A stretch of DNA of 64,000 nt. It comes from Bacillota bacterium. Its GTDB lineage: Bacteria > Bacillota > Clostridia > Christensenellales > UBA1242. The stretch is taken from the NCBI GenBank assembly GCA_009784185.1, contig WRCD01000004.1, positions 1 through 64,000 on the forward strand, read 5' to 3'. The notes below the pieces were generated by a model. That model saw only the letters and a list, made by a program, of their open reading frames with translations, was not told where the DNA came from and did not search any database. Below, one piece after another: positions 49,483 to 59,433 of this stretch. A program made the translations under genes and the position numbers. The stretch's first letter is position 1, and every line of letters begins with the position of its first letter.

Positions 49483-50547
49483 TTAGAAAAACTCGTTTTT
49501 CTTGCGTAAAACTCCGTTTATGTCAAACACATATTCGCTTAAGTCAGCCGTGTTTTGATAAACCTTCACCTCTCCGGACAAGCCGTCCGGCAGCATGGTT
49601 TTAGCACCGACTCCGCAGCCGATTATTGTACTCTGTCCTTTGTTTGCAAAAACATTAAATTTGTTTTGCTCTTTAGCCTGACAATAACTCATATTCAAAA
49701 CTTGCGGATTGGTTTTTTCCGCATAAATGGTATAAGGCTTATACGCTTTTTCAGTTAAAAACTCGTGCGTTCTCCACATAACACGTACCAGTTCTTGTGT
49801 TCTGGCATCGGTATATTTTTGGCGCGCATAAGTTCCGATACTAACCGAATGGGGCATAAACTCGGCCAGGTAAGCCAAACTGTTCGCAAAATCCTGCCAG
49901 ACCTCACTCCCCATTCCCTTTTTAAAATTCAGGTGCAGCTTAAGCCCCGGATTAAGGCATTGCTTGTAAATCTTCAAAAAACTGTTTAAATCTGTGCCGC
50001 CCTTTGTTCCGGCGTTGAAGCTGTTAATATCAAAACCAATCCAATTTACCCGGCAGGCACATAATATGTCAAGCTTTTCCTGAGTTAAAAGCTTATAATT
50101 TCCTGTGTCTATGCTTATTTCTGCCCCGCTGAAGCCGCATTCTGTAAGAAGAGCCCGCAAGCTTTTGCCGGGTAATAACATTGCGCCCTTGTTTATTCTT
50201 ACCGCTTCAACCAAAAAACTTTTAGCTGTTATAAGTTTCCTTGCTGTTTTCAATTCTTCTATAAGCGAATTTACATATATGTCCTGTACATGGCCCGGTT
50301 CGTTTTCGGGAAAGGTTAAGTCCAAACTGATATGTTTGTTGTTGCGTACTACAAATTTCTGATTATCCAATAAGGCTAAAAGCATATCAGCTGCCCCTTC
50401 TCCCAGCGCATATTCACGCATAAGAATATTTTTTATATTCAGCGGTGCAATGCCCTGCTTTTCAAGCGCATAACAAACACTTGCCGGATTTGTTCCGGCA
50501 AGTTTGCCTAAACTGTATTTGTTTTTGTTTGATGTTTTATTTTGCAT
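49483..50547 (-). CDS. HemZ-like protein lacking the radical-SAM CX3CX2C motif
   Basis: Colinear with HemZ: KLAGTNPASVCYALEKQG (LTGIRP region), ISIDTGNYKLLTQEKLDIL, YKPYTIYAEKT...LNMSYCQA...STIIGCGVGAKT; no cluster cysteines. Confidence 0.75.
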   Translation of the reverse strand: MQNKTSNKNKYSLGKLAGTNPASVCYALEKQGIAPLNIKNILMREYALGEGAADMLLALLDNQKFVVRNNKHISLDLTFPENEPGHVQDIYVNSLIEELKTARKLITAKSFLVEAVRINKGAMLLPGKSLRALLTECGFSGAEISIDTGNYKLLTQEKLDILCACRVNWIGFDINSFNAGTKGGTDLNSFLKIYKQCLNPGLKLHLNFKKGMGSEVWQDFANSLAYLAEFMPHSVSIGTYARQKYTDARTQELVRVMWRTHEFLTEKAYKPYTIYAEKTNPQVLNMSYCQAKEQNKFNVFANKGQSTIIGCGVGAKTMLPDGLSGEVKVYQNTADLSEYVFDINGVLRKKNEFF

Positions 50548-50561
50548 GCAATTTCCTTTGT

Positions 50562-50612
50562 AAAAAATTCCCCTCGCAAGCGAGGTACTCCTCTATCTTA
50601 GAGGAGAATTTT
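50562..50612. repeat. Family A partial/hybrid element
   Basis: AAAAAATTCCCCTCGCAAGCGAGGTACTCCTCTATCTTAGAGGAGAATT. Confidence 0.75.
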
Positions 50613-50645
50613 GGTTGAGCTTTCACTCTCTTTAGACTCCTATCC

Positions 50646-50695
50646 TTGGGGATTGCTTCGCTTGCCGGCGCTGCGGGACAGACTCACAATAACAG
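50646..50695. repeat. Family B half element
   Basis: TTGGGGATTGCTTCGCTTGCCGGCGCTGCGGGACAGACTCACAATAAC. Confidence 0.75.
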
Positions 50696-50701
50696 TGTTT
50701 G

Positions 50702-53098
50702 TTAGTACATTTTCATAATTAATTCCAGTTTAGCATAAAACCGTGAGTTTTCCAACTTGGCCGTTACGCCGCTTACAACCGAAACTTTATACTCGCCAAA
50801 AGTATCCGCAACCTTTACCAGACCAAGCTCGGTAAAAGTATACAGGCAGGCAACAAATTGAACATAGTTTATGCTCTTCCGGGTTTTTTTCAGCTTGTTA
50901 AAGTAATTATATTCGTCTATTGCCGTCAGATTTGCCTTACCGGCTTGTTTCAGCAGGTTAAAGTATTCGCCAAACACTTTCCTGTTTAAGTCAATGTTCT
51001 TAAACGGCGCATAAACAAACGGAGAACTTTGCGGTATAAGAATTTCCGCATCACTTACCTCGTTCAGTTTTACTATATACGCCTCATCCAGCACACTGTC
51101 TAACAGCACAATACGGTTAAAGTTTTTATAAAAATTGTTCAGGCTTGGACACAAACACAGCGTGTTGTACCCGCTGTTGTTGGTAAAATGTAAAAATTCA
51201 AAGCAGATTATGTTTTTTGCAAACGGGTTGTTTTCCAAAAAGGCCTTATAACTCTGCATTGTATTTGCTAAAAACAGTGTTCCGTACAAACTGTTGCGCT
51301 GTTCTTTGTTTACAATCTGAGCCAGTTCGTGCTTGTTGTAATAGCCGTATACCGGTTTTTTTCCGCCGGCGGCCAGTGCAAGCTGTTTAATATACTCGCC
51401 GCCGATACGTTCGCTGGTTACGTTTGGCACATCCGATATTTTTATGTCCTGAATAATAGCCTTTGGAGCGCCCTGCCCCCTGTAATAATTTACCTGAAGC
51501 TCCAACAAAGCGTCTTTAAACGAATTCTGACTTATCATATTGAAATATCCGCCCATATTAAATCCAATCATCATAATGTTTGGAAGCTGAACCGTAAGAT
51601 GAGCGGGATAATTTTTCATTGTGCTTACCGTACACTTGCCGAAACTGACTTTGAAGACCGGCTTTGGATTGCTAAAGCCGAACGGCTCTAAAAGGCTGAA
51701 CGCCTCTATATAATCAGCCGATATTTTATTGCAGTCTATTTCAATGTCATAGTTGCGGAAAGGGACATAAACCTCATCGGGATACGTAGTTGAAATCAGC
51801 GCATTTGCCCTGGTTTTAAATTCTTCTATTCTGCTTTCATGTATAGTAAGCCCGGCGGCCATAGGATGTCCGCCAAAGCTCTCCAGGCAATCGCTCAGCT
51901 TAGTCAGCAACTCATGAATATTCATGTTAGGAATGCTTCGGCTGCTGCCGCGGTACTCATTGCCGTCACGCCCAAGCAAAAACGTGGGGCGGTTAAATTC
52001 TTCCGCAATCCGGGCGGCAACTATTCCTAAAATCCCGATATTCCAGTTTTCACCGGTTAATATAATGGCTTGTAAATTAGCCATGTTCTGGTTGTTTAAA
52101 GCCTTTACGCATTCGGTGTGTACAATATTGCACAAATTCTGGCGCTCGGTATTGTACTCCTGAAGCTGAGCTATTATTTCCAGCAGCTTTGTTTTGTTTG
52201 TCTCGGTGTACAGCTTTAAACTGTGCTCTGCGTTGCCCATCCTTCCGCTTGCGTTTATTTTGGGCGCAAGCTTAAACGATATATCGCTTGCAGTAAGCGC
52301 TCCCTTTAAATTCAAACTGTCTGCCAGCAGCCTTAGGCCGATTGGCAATGCTTTTGCACTGTCTTTTAAACCCAGGGCAACAATAGCGCGGTTCTCATCC
52401 AATAAGGGCACAATGTCCGATACGGTTGCAATGGCCACTATAGGAAGATATTTTTTAGCGGTTTCTATTCCCGCCAGCGCGTGAACCAGTTTAAACGCCA
52501 TACCCGCACCGCACAATTCATTAAACGGATATCTCTGCCCTCCCAGCTTTGCGTTTAAAATTAAACAATCCGGCAATTTTTCCGGTATATCATGATGGTC
52601 TGTTATTATTACATCCAGTCCTTTGCTTTTTATATACTCTGCTTCCGCATGGCTGGATATGCCGCAGTCAACGGTAATTATAAGGCCCGGGTTAAAATCT
52701 GTTATAACTCTGTCAATTGCTTCAAGGGTAAGCCCGTAGCCGTCGGTATATCGGTTTGGCAGGAAATGGCTCACAGCGGCACCAATACCTTTAAAATAGT
52801 CAATCAAAACGGCAGTTGCGGTAATTCCGTCCGCATCATAATCACCAAAGATATTAATCCGTTCGTTGTTTTTAACTGCTTTGTTAATTCTGTCCACAGC
52901 CTCATGCATATTTTTTAATAGAAACGGGTCATGGAAATGCTTTTCGCTTGGATTTAAAAACTCATGAATCTGTTTATCGTCTTTAAAACCCTTAGCCAGC
53001 AGAAACTCCGCCACCTGCGGCGCAACGCTAAACCCGGCGCAAATACGCCTTATATCTTCTTCGTTAATATTTCCGTTGTATGCTTTTCTGTATTCCAT
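50702..53098 (-). CDS. recJ: Single-stranded-DNA-specific exonuclease RecJ
   Basis: IFGDYDADGITATAVLIDYF, TVDCGISSHAEAEYIKSKGLDVIITDHHDIPEKLPDC, SFGGHPMAAGLTI. Confidence 0.94.
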   Translation of the reverse strand: MEYRKAYNGNINEEDIRRICAGFSVAPQVAEFLLAKGFKDDKQIHEFLNPSEKHFHDPFLLKNMHEAVDRINKAVKNNERINIFGDYDADGITATAVLIDYFKGIGAAVSHFLPNRYTDGYGLTLEAIDRVITDFNPGLIITVDCGISSHAEAEYIKSKGLDVIITDHHDIPEKLPDCLILNAKLGGQRYPFNELCGAGMAFKLVHALAGIETAKKYLPIVAIATVSDIVPLLDENRAIVALGLKDSAKALPIGLRLLADSLNLKGALTASDISFKLAPKINASGRMGNAEHSLKLYTETNKTKLLEIIAQLQEYNTERQNLCNIVHTECVKALNNQNMANLQAIILTGENWNIGILGIVAARIAEEFNRPTFLLGRDGNEYRGSSRSIPNMNIHELLTKLSDCLESFGGHPMAAGLTIHESRIEEFKTRANALISTTYPDEVYVPFRNYDIEIDCNKISADYIEAFSLLEPFGFSNPKPVFKVSFGKCTVSTMKNYPAHLTVQLPNIMMIGFNMGGYFNMISQNSFKDALLELQVNYYRGQGAPKAIIQDIKISDVPNVTSERIGGEYIKQLALAAGGKKPVYGYYNKHELAQIVNKEQRNSLYGTLFLANTMQSYKAFLENNPFAKNIICFEFLHFTNNSGYNTLCLCPSLNNFYKNFNRIVLLDSVLDEAYIVKLNEVSDAEILIPQSSPFVYAPFKNIDLNRKVFGEYFNLLKQAGKANLTAIDEYNYFNKLKKTRKSINYVQFVACLYTFTELGLVKVADTFGEYKVSVVSGVTAKLENSRFYAKLELIMKMY

Positions 53099-53118
53099 TT
53101 GTACCCTCGTTAAATATT

Positions 53119-53258
53119 GTCATTGCGAGACCTGCTTCCTGCTCCTTCAAACGAAGCAATCCCCCAGATAGGAGTAGGCAGCAAGTATACTGGCTTATCT
53201 CTTCTACCTAGGGGATTGCTTCGCTAGTTGGCGCTGAGGGCCCGTCTCGCAACGACAG
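53119..53258. repeat. Family B full-length element upstream of recJ
   Basis: GTCATTGCGAGACC...AACGAAGCAATCCCCC...GGGGATTGCTTCGCTAG...CCGTCTCGCAACGAC. Confidence 0.88.
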
Positions 53259-53285
53259 TACCGCAACCACTGTTAATACAAGCAA

Positions 53286-54362
53286 CTATTTTGCTTTCTC
53301 GTATTCGGCATCTCTAACAATCTGCTGCTCTGCCTTAAGTTCCTCTTTAGCTTTTTCCCTTTCTTCTGCCCTGATTGCCTTACGTTTAAAATATTCCTGT
53401 CCGCGCTTGCTGTCTACCATTTTAACCCATATAGGCGAAGCTATAAACATAGATGAATATGTGCCCACCAACAAACCGATTGCAAGCGGTATAGCAAACT
53501 CACGTATGCTCGGCACACCTATAATTGCCAGCATAAGGATAGCCAAAAGCGTACTGATACTGGTGTTTATACTTCTTACCAAAGTCTGTTTTATACTGAT
53601 ATTTACAATCTCTACGCTTGACAGTTTTGCCATAGATTCTTTCCTGCGGTTATCCCGGATTCTGTCAAACAATATAATTGTGTTGTTTATTGAGTAGCCG
53701 AGCACAGTAATAAGTGCTGCTATAAACGCACTGTTTATCTCCATCTGGAATATCAGCACAAATGCACATAGCATCAACACATCGTGCAGCTGGGCCACAA
53801 TTGCGGCAAGCCCCGAGAAAAACTCAAACCGTATTGCAATGTAAATTGTAATCAAAAGCGACGCCAGCAGAATTGCATACAATGCATTCATAATAAGTTC
53901 GCTGGTTGTAGTAGCGCCTTTAAATTCAAACCGTACGTCATAACCGGGAAATACTTCCCCAAGAGCCAGCACTATCTGACTGTTAAGCACTTCCATGTCC
54001 GATTCGGTTAATCCGGGTTTGTCTTGAAACTGAACGGTAACCGCCGCCTTGCTGCCTGTATCCTGCATCTGGTCACGTGAGATAGAAAGGCCGAACTCGG
54101 GTCTTGCTAAAACCGTTTCTATTTGTTGTCTGACTTCACCGTATTTGGCCGGATTGTCTTCAAGCTCGTTGCCGACTGTTACAGTCAGAACCGTACCGCC
54201 GGTAAAATCCATACCCAGATTAAATCCCGCAAAAATAAGAACTGCTGCACCCGCAGTAAGAATTACACCTGCCGCCAGCATAAACCATTTACTGATTTTA
54301 TACGGATTAAACTTACTGTGCTCTATCTTGTAATTAAGCCCGCGCTTGTTACGCTCTCTCAT
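53286..54362 (-). CDS. secF: Protein translocase subunit SecF
   Basis: GFNLGMDFTGGTVL, GYSINNTIILFDRIRDNRR. Confidence 0.94.
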   Translation of the reverse strand: MRERNKRGLNYKIEHSKFNPYKISKWFMLAAGVILTAGAAVLIFAGFNLGMDFTGGTVLTVTVGNELEDNPAKYGEVRQQIETVLARPEFGLSISRDQMQDTGSKAAVTVQFQDKPGLTESDMEVLNSQIVLALGEVFPGYDVRFEFKGATTTSELIMNALYAILLASLLITIYIAIRFEFFSGLAAIVAQLHDVLMLCAFVLIFQMEINSAFIAALITVLGYSINNTIILFDRIRDNRRKESMAKLSSVEIVNISIKQTLVRSINTSISTLLAILMLAIIGVPSIREFAIPLAIGLLVGTYSSMFIASPIWVKMVDSKRGQEYFKRKAIRAEEREKAKEELKAEQQIVRDAEYEKAK

Positions 54363-55650
54363 ATTCGCCCTCCTCTCGTCGCAATCCAAAGGTTTTGGCG
54401 TTTGTGCTGTTTATAGGTAAATACAGTTTAATAAGTGTACGTGTTACCACAAGCGAAGTAAACATAGACAGCGTAATACCTATTATAAGTGTTATGGCCA
54501 GCCCCTGAATGGCACCTGTGCCAAAAATCAGCAGTACAAACGCAACAATCAGAGTAGTTAAACTAGCGTCAACAATTGCGCCCAGACTCTTTTTAAAGCC
54601 TGCATTAACGGCCGCCGGTATTCGCTTGCCCAAACGATACTCGTCCTTTATACGCTCAAACATAATTATATTGCCGTCAACCGCCATACCGATACTAAGT
54701 ATTATACCCGCAATACCCGGCAGCGTGAGCTGCACCAGCGGAATTGCCTGAAGGAAAAACAGCATAAGAACAAAGTAGAACAAAAGCGCAATGCCTGCAA
54801 CAACTCCAAGCCCCCGATATACAAACGCCATAAACAGCAGAACCAGCAAAAAGCCGATTGCACCCGCAATTATGGCTAATTGTAAAGCTTCCTGACCCAG
54901 TGTTGCACTGATTACGGCATTTTCTATCAGCTTTAAATTAACGCTGAATGTTCCGCTTAAAATCATGGTTGCAAACTTCTCTGCCTCTTCAAGGTTATTC
55001 ATGCTGCCGCCGGATATAAAGGTTGAGCCGCCTGCAATTGCGCTGTTTACGGTTGGCGAGCTTTCAAGCTTTCCGTTAATAAAAATATATGTGCTCTGAC
55101 CAACAAGATTGCTGGTCATTTCAAAAAACAGCGTACTGCCTTCAGGCGTAAACTCAATAACAACACCGGGCTCTCCGTTCTGCATTGTTGCGTAAACATG
55201 CCTGATATGTCTGCCGGTTAAAATCGGTGCGGCATTTATATCGTTCACGTCTTTTATTTCAAGCGATGCGGGCTGTCCTATAATGTTAAATATTGCCTGA
55301 GGGTCGGCAACATCCGGAACTTCTACCCTTATCCGGTTGCCCTGACTGGAAACAACGGCCTCGGGAAAACCCTTGCCGGTTAACAAACTTTGAAGCCTGG
55401 CTTTTGTTGCGTTTATTCTGCTGTCCATGTCCGCATTGCTGTCGCCTTCAATCGGGCTGGCTTCATACACGGCCAAAGCCCCGCCCTTAAGATCAAGGCC
55501 GAGACTGATGCTGTTTACAAAGCCATTGTAAGTATATGGCTGACCGTTAAAGGGCGAATTAAAATCAAAGCTCACAAAGCTGGCAACCATACCAAATGCC
55601 AGCAAAACAAACACAAAAACCCACCGCTTGATTGCCGTCTTTTTATTCAT
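54349..55650 (-). CDS. secD: Protein translocase subunit SecD
   Basis: SLGLDLKGGALAVYEA, GMAVDGNIIMFERIKDEYRLGKRIPAAVNAGF. Confidence 0.94.
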   Translation of the reverse strand: MNKKTAIKRWVFVFVLLAFGMVASFVSFDFNSPFNGQPYTYNGFVNSISLGLDLKGGALAVYEASPIEGDSNADMDSRINATKARLQSLLTGKGFPEAVVSSQGNRIRVEVPDVADPQAIFNIIGQPASLEIKDVNDINAAPILTGRHIRHVYATMQNGEPGVVIEFTPEGSTLFFEMTSNLVGQSTYIFINGKLESSPTVNSAIAGGSTFISGGSMNNLEEAEKFATMILSGTFSVNLKLIENAVISATLGQEALQLAIIAGAIGFLLVLLFMAFVYRGLGVVAGIALLFYFVLMLFFLQAIPLVQLTLPGIAGIILSIGMAVDGNIIMFERIKDEYRLGKRIPAAVNAGFKKSLGAIVDASLTTLIVAFVLLIFGTGAIQGLAITLIIGITLSMFTSLVVTRTLIKLYLPINSTNAKTFGLRREEGEYERA

Positions 55651-55790
55651 AATTCAGTCTGAAACTCTCCTTGTAGATACTTGCCATTATAGCAAACTAT
55701 ATAACCAAAGTCAAACGATAAATTCAAATATCAGTTATCAAATATAAAATATAAATTAAAAGCCGCTCCGCTCCGGCACAAAACCACAGC

Positions 55791-55848
55791 AAAAATTCCC
55801 CTTTAAGGGTATTGGGGTGCCACGCAGTGGTGGGGTATGTGAAAAATA
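55791..55848. repeat. Family A element
   Basis: AAAAATTCCCCTTTAAGGGTATTGGGGTGCCACGCAGTGGTGGGGTATGTG. Confidence 0.82.
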
Positions 55849-55947
55849 TAGAGGGGAACTTAATTCAAAGGTCGCTTACGCTCCAATTATATTTTTGGAG
55901 CAAAGCGACCTTCGGTTGTTACCTGTTCCCTGTTACTTGTTCCCTTA

Positions 55948-55973
55948 TAATAAAACGCTTTAGCGTTTTATTA
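55948..55973. terminator. Hairpin at the 3' end of the TIGR04086-like gene
   Basis: AATAAAACGCTTTAGCGTTTTATT. Confidence 0.6.
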
Positions 55974-56382
55974 TATTAACCATAAGTATTCCCGCAATGA
56001 GCCCCATAATGCCGCCAAACAACAAGTCGTTTAAGATATTAAGCGTAAATCTAAACTCGCCGTCTAATATGGAAAACACAAGGAATGCCAAAATCGTATA
56101 CACAAGACCAATCAGCAAACCCATAAGCCAGCCGTTGCTCTTTATTTTTTTAGCTGCCGCCCAGGCGCCGATTAATACGCTTAAGCCTTTAATAACCTGA
56201 TTTACCGGCTGAATCCACGCTTCGGGAATAGCCGTATATTTTATAATAACCGCAAACAGTAAAATGCACACAAGTGACACAATTACCGCATATGCACTGC
56301 CTTTAATTACCCCCAGCAAAAAGCCGCCGCTTTTGCCCGAATCCGAACCGACTTTTGGCAACCGCTTTGTTAAACCAAACAT
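55960..56382 (-). CDS. TIGR04086-like membrane protein
   Basis: Small 4-TM protein between yajC and secD, typical Clostridia neighbourhood. Confidence 0.65.
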   Translation of the reverse strand: MFGLTKRLPKVGSDSGKSGGFLLGVIKGSAYAVIVSLVCILLFAVIIKYTAIPEAWIQPVNQVIKGLSVLIGAWAAAKKIKSNGWLMGLLIGLVYTILAFLVFSILDGEFRFTLNILNDLLFGGIMGLIAGILMVNIIKR

Positions 56383-56444
56383 ACCCACCTCACACACTTA
56401 ACTGGTGTATTGTATTAAGTAAACTGCAGATTTATGATAAAAAT

Positions 56445-56532
56445 AAAATTCCCCTTCCTCGTGAAGGGGTGGATGACGAGCCGTAGAGCGAGGACAGACG
56501 GGGTAGCCGCTTGCGAAGAAAGGGGAATTTTG
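56445..56532. repeat. Family A element with AAAATTCCCC/GGGGAATTTT ends
   Basis: AAAATTCCCCTTCCTCGTGAAGGGGTGG...GACGGGGTAGCC...AAAGGGGAATTTT. Confidence 0.85.
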
Positions 56533-56550
56533 GAGCAGCACCACATCAAT

Positions 56551-56573
56551 AAAAAAGCACCCGTCCGGGTGCC
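56551..56573 (-). terminator. Terminator of yajC transcript
   Basis: Minus strand GGCACCCGGACGGGTGCTTTTTT. Confidence 0.75.
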
Positions 56574-56586
56574 AGGCATACGCCTG

Positions 56587-57072
56587 TTATTTGGTTTTCT
56601 TGCTCTTTTTCTTTTCTGCCTCAAGCTCTTTTTCGGTTTCGCTCTTAGATTCGCTTTTTACAATCACCGTCGATTCGGTCTGCTCCGGTTCTGCGGCAGT
56701 ATCAACAACCGCTCCGCTTGCATCGTATACAACCGGCTGCTTGTTGTCAACTCCGTAAATTGCGTTTATGTCAATCTCGATATAGCTCTTTTTTGTACCT
56801 TCTCCCATTTCAAGCAATGCTACTTTGCCGTCTGTTGTTTCTTTAATTGAAACAATCGTGCCGTAAAAGCCGCTGTACGTTTTAACCTTGTCGCCCGTTC
56901 TTAAGTTGTTTAAAACTTCGGTCACTTGCTGATTATGCTTTTTTCTGCGCATAAAACTAACCACATATAATGCAACTAAGGCAACCGCCAGCACAATAAA
57001 AATCCAATAGTCTTGAAACCAGTTTGTGTCTCCGCCCTCGCCCGCCAATTGTGAAATAAAACTAAAATTCAT
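56587..57072 (-). CDS. yajC: Preprotein translocase subunit YajC
   Basis: Single TM followed by RRKKHNQQVTEVLNNLRTGDKVKTYSGFYGTIVSIKE. Confidence 0.92.
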   Translation of the reverse strand: MNFSFISQLAGEGGDTNWFQDYWIFIVLAVALVALYVVSFMRRKKHNQQVTEVLNNLRTGDKVKTYSGFYGTIVSIKETTDGKVALLEMGEGTKKSYIEIDINAIYGVDNKQPVVYDASGAVVDTAAEPEQTESTVIVKSESKSETEKELEAEKKKSKKTK

Positions 57073-57169
57073 AACCTACTCCTAATAAAACTATCCGCTA
57101 TTATATATTAAATATTTGTGTTTAGCAAATGAAATGAGTAATAAAAACAGAAAAGATTGTAGAAAAATT

Positions 57170-57235
57170 GCGCCCTTCGGGCGGCTACCCCGTCAAACCT
57201 GACGGTTTGCCACCCCTTCATAAAAGGGGATTTTG
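57170..57235. repeat. Family A element abutting ruvB stop codon
   Basis: CTACCCCGTCAAACCTGACGGTTTGCCACCCCTTCATAAAAGGGGATTTT. Confidence 0.82.
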
Positions 57236-57236
57236 G

Positions 57237-58292
57237 CTATTCTGCTCCGGCTAAAAAATTCAACTGCTCTTTTTGTTTCTCACCCAGGTTTCTGCCCAAA
57301 TGTTCATATGCCCGCGGCAAGCAGATACGCCCTCTGCCGGTACGGGCAATAAAGCCCAGTTGCATTAAATACGGCTCATACACGTCCTCAATTGTGCACG
57401 CTTCCTCGCCGGTAGCAGCACTTAATGTATCCAGCCCCACCGGTCCGCCGTTAAATTTGTCGGTTATTGCAAGCAGCAGCCTGCGGTCAACACTGTCCAG
57501 GCCAAGCCCGTCAATATCCATTATGTCCAGACTGGACTTGCATATTTCAAGCGTAATGCTGCTGTTGTGCTTAACTTCGGCAAAATCCCGGACGCGTTTT
57601 AATAGCCGGTTGGCAATGCGCGGAGTACCGCGGCTTCTTTTTGCCAGTTCCTCCGCCGCCTTATCGTCAACTTCTATTTTCAGTATTTTTGCAGAGCGCT
57701 TTACAATCTGTGCCAGCTCCTGCGGACTGTACATTTCCAGCCGGCCTAAAACTCCGAATCTGTCTCTAAGCGGTGCGCTAAGCATACCTGCGCGGGTGGT
57801 TGCGCCGATTAACGTAAACGGCTGAATTTTAAGCCGCATACTTTTGGCACTCGGACCCTTTCCAAGCACAAAATCAAGCGCAAAGTCTTCCATGGCAGGG
57901 TACAAAATTTCCTCAATTGCACGGCTAAGCCGGTGAATCTCGTCAATAAAAAGCACATCATTTTTACCCAGACCGGTTAAAATAGAGGCCAAATCGGCAG
58001 CGTGCTCAATAGCAGGGCCGCTCGTAACCCTAATTTGCGCCCCAAGCTCGTTTGCAATTATATGGCTGAGCGTGGTTTTGCCAAGACCGGGAGGACCAAA
58101 CAACAGCACATGGTCAAGTGCTTCGCCGCGTTTTTTTGCGGCATTTATGTATACATTCAGATTATCCTTAATGCTTTGCTGCCCTACATAATCGGCCAGA
58201 TTGTTCGGGCGCAGGCCCACTTCAACCTCTGCGTCCGCTACATCCTTACAACTGGCTATAAACCTGTTTGGAGCTTTTTTTTCTTGGCTCAT
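57237..58292 (-). CDS. ruvB: Holliday junction helicase RuvB
   Basis: [62 protein letters not shown]. Confidence 0.97.
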   Translation of the reverse strand: MSQEKKAPNRFIASCKDVADAEVEVGLRPNNLADYVGQQSIKDNLNVYINAAKKRGEALDHVLLFGPPGLGKTTLSHIIANELGAQIRVTSGPAIEHAADLASILTGLGKNDVLFIDEIHRLSRAIEEILYPAMEDFALDFVLGKGPSAKSMRLKIQPFTLIGATTRAGMLSAPLRDRFGVLGRLEMYSPQELAQIVKRSAKILKIEVDDKAAEELAKRSRGTPRIANRLLKRVRDFAEVKHNSSITLEICKSSLDIMDIDGLGLDSVDRRLLLAITDKFNGGPVGLDTLSAATGEEACTIEDVYEPYLMQLGFIARTGRGRICLPRAYEHLGRNLGEKQKEQLNFLAGAE

Positions 58293-58293
58293 A

Positions 58294-58887
58294 TTACCTC
58301 CCCATTGCCTTAAGCGCTTTAGCCAGCAATTCTTCCAATGTGTCACCATTTACATAGTTTTTGGCCGCCAGGCTGTACGCCTCGGTTTTATTAACTCCCC
58401 AGTCCACAAGTACGGTCATTGCCTGTTCCGCTACTGTGTCTGGCAGCGTGGTATTAACAACAACATCGCCCGCACCAACCGCCACCGAGTCTATTTTGGA
58501 TTTCAGTTCCAGCAGCAGCCTTTCCGCCGTTTTTTTACCAACACCCTTTATGCCGCTTAGGGCGGCCAGATTCTGCATTATAACCGCCGAAATTAGTTCG
58601 TTTGGTGATATGCCGGAAAGAATCGTACCGGCCATTTTGGGTCCTATTCCGCTTACAGTAATAAGCTTTAAAAACACTTCTTTTTCGGGTTTTGCCGCAA
58701 ACCCGTGCAAAATCATGCCGTCGTCCTTAACCTGCAGATACGTAAACAGCTTGCAGGCTGCACCTTCTGCCGGCAATGCGTTTAAGGTGTAGTCCGATAC
58801 CATTATTTCATAACCGATACCGCCAACGTCCACAACCGCGGCGCCGTCCCGCTTTTCTATTAACTTCCCGCTGATATAGTTATACAT
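58294..58887 (-). CDS. ruvA: Holliday junction helicase RuvA
   Basis: [69 protein letters not shown]. Confidence 0.96.
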   Translation of the reverse strand: MYNYISGKLIEKRDGAAVVDVGGIGYEIMVSDYTLNALPAEGAACKLFTYLQVKDDGMILHGFAAKPEKEVFLKLITVSGIGPKMAGTILSGISPNELISAVIMQNLAALSGIKGVGKKTAERLLLELKSKIDSVAVGAGDVVVNTTLPDTVAEQAMTVLVDWGVNKTEAYSLAAKNYVNGDTLEELLAKALKAMGR

Positions 58888-58896
58888 AGCTGCTCC

Positions 58897-59433
58897 TCAC
58901 CTCCCGTTGTGTGTTGCTGTTGAAACTATTTTGAATATATCGATATTTGTTTTTAGCAAGTCGGTAATTATATTAGAAAACATAAATGCATTTGGCATGT
59001 TAGTTTTTTCTTGCAATATTAAGAATGAAATTAAGAAATAAGCAAATTCAACATCATATTCGCCATATCTTGAAAGAACGGTAAATTTTTGCTTAATATT
59101 GCTCAAAAATAATGCGTTAACTTGGCCGGCAAAACTTTCTAATGCTTGAAAAGTGTTGTTGGATAAAGGCTTCGTTTTGCCCCAAAGCCCTTGAATTTCC
59201 TGTACGAATTCTTGAGCAATAGTTCTTTGAGTTTGGTATTTCATAAGCATATCCACTACCCAATGAATATGTTTCGGGGTTCTTAACCTTGACAAATTAT
59301 TTTTATATTTTATCAAAATATCAAACTCAGTCAATGCCCCTTGAAAGATAAACAATTCATAGCCACAATCAAGTTCTATTTCAATGATTGCTGTCCTGCC
59401 CCTGTTCACTCTGTTTCCATTTCTTACAATCAT
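58897..59433 (-). CDS. Unknown 178-aa protein coupled to Dam-type methylase; candidate restriction or accessory component
   Basis: TAATG overlap with upstream methylase gene; contains RTPKHIHWVVDMLMKYQ; no family recognised with confidence. Confidence 0.75.
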   Translation of the reverse strand: MIVRNGNRVNRGRTAIIEIELDCGYELFIFQGALTEFDILIKYKNNLSRLRTPKHIHWVVDMLMKYQTQRTIAQEFVQEIQGLWGKTKPLSNNTFQALESFAGQVNALFLSNIKQKFTVLSRYGEYDVEFAYFLISFLILQEKTNMPNAFMFSNIITDLLKTNIDIFKIVSTATHNGR

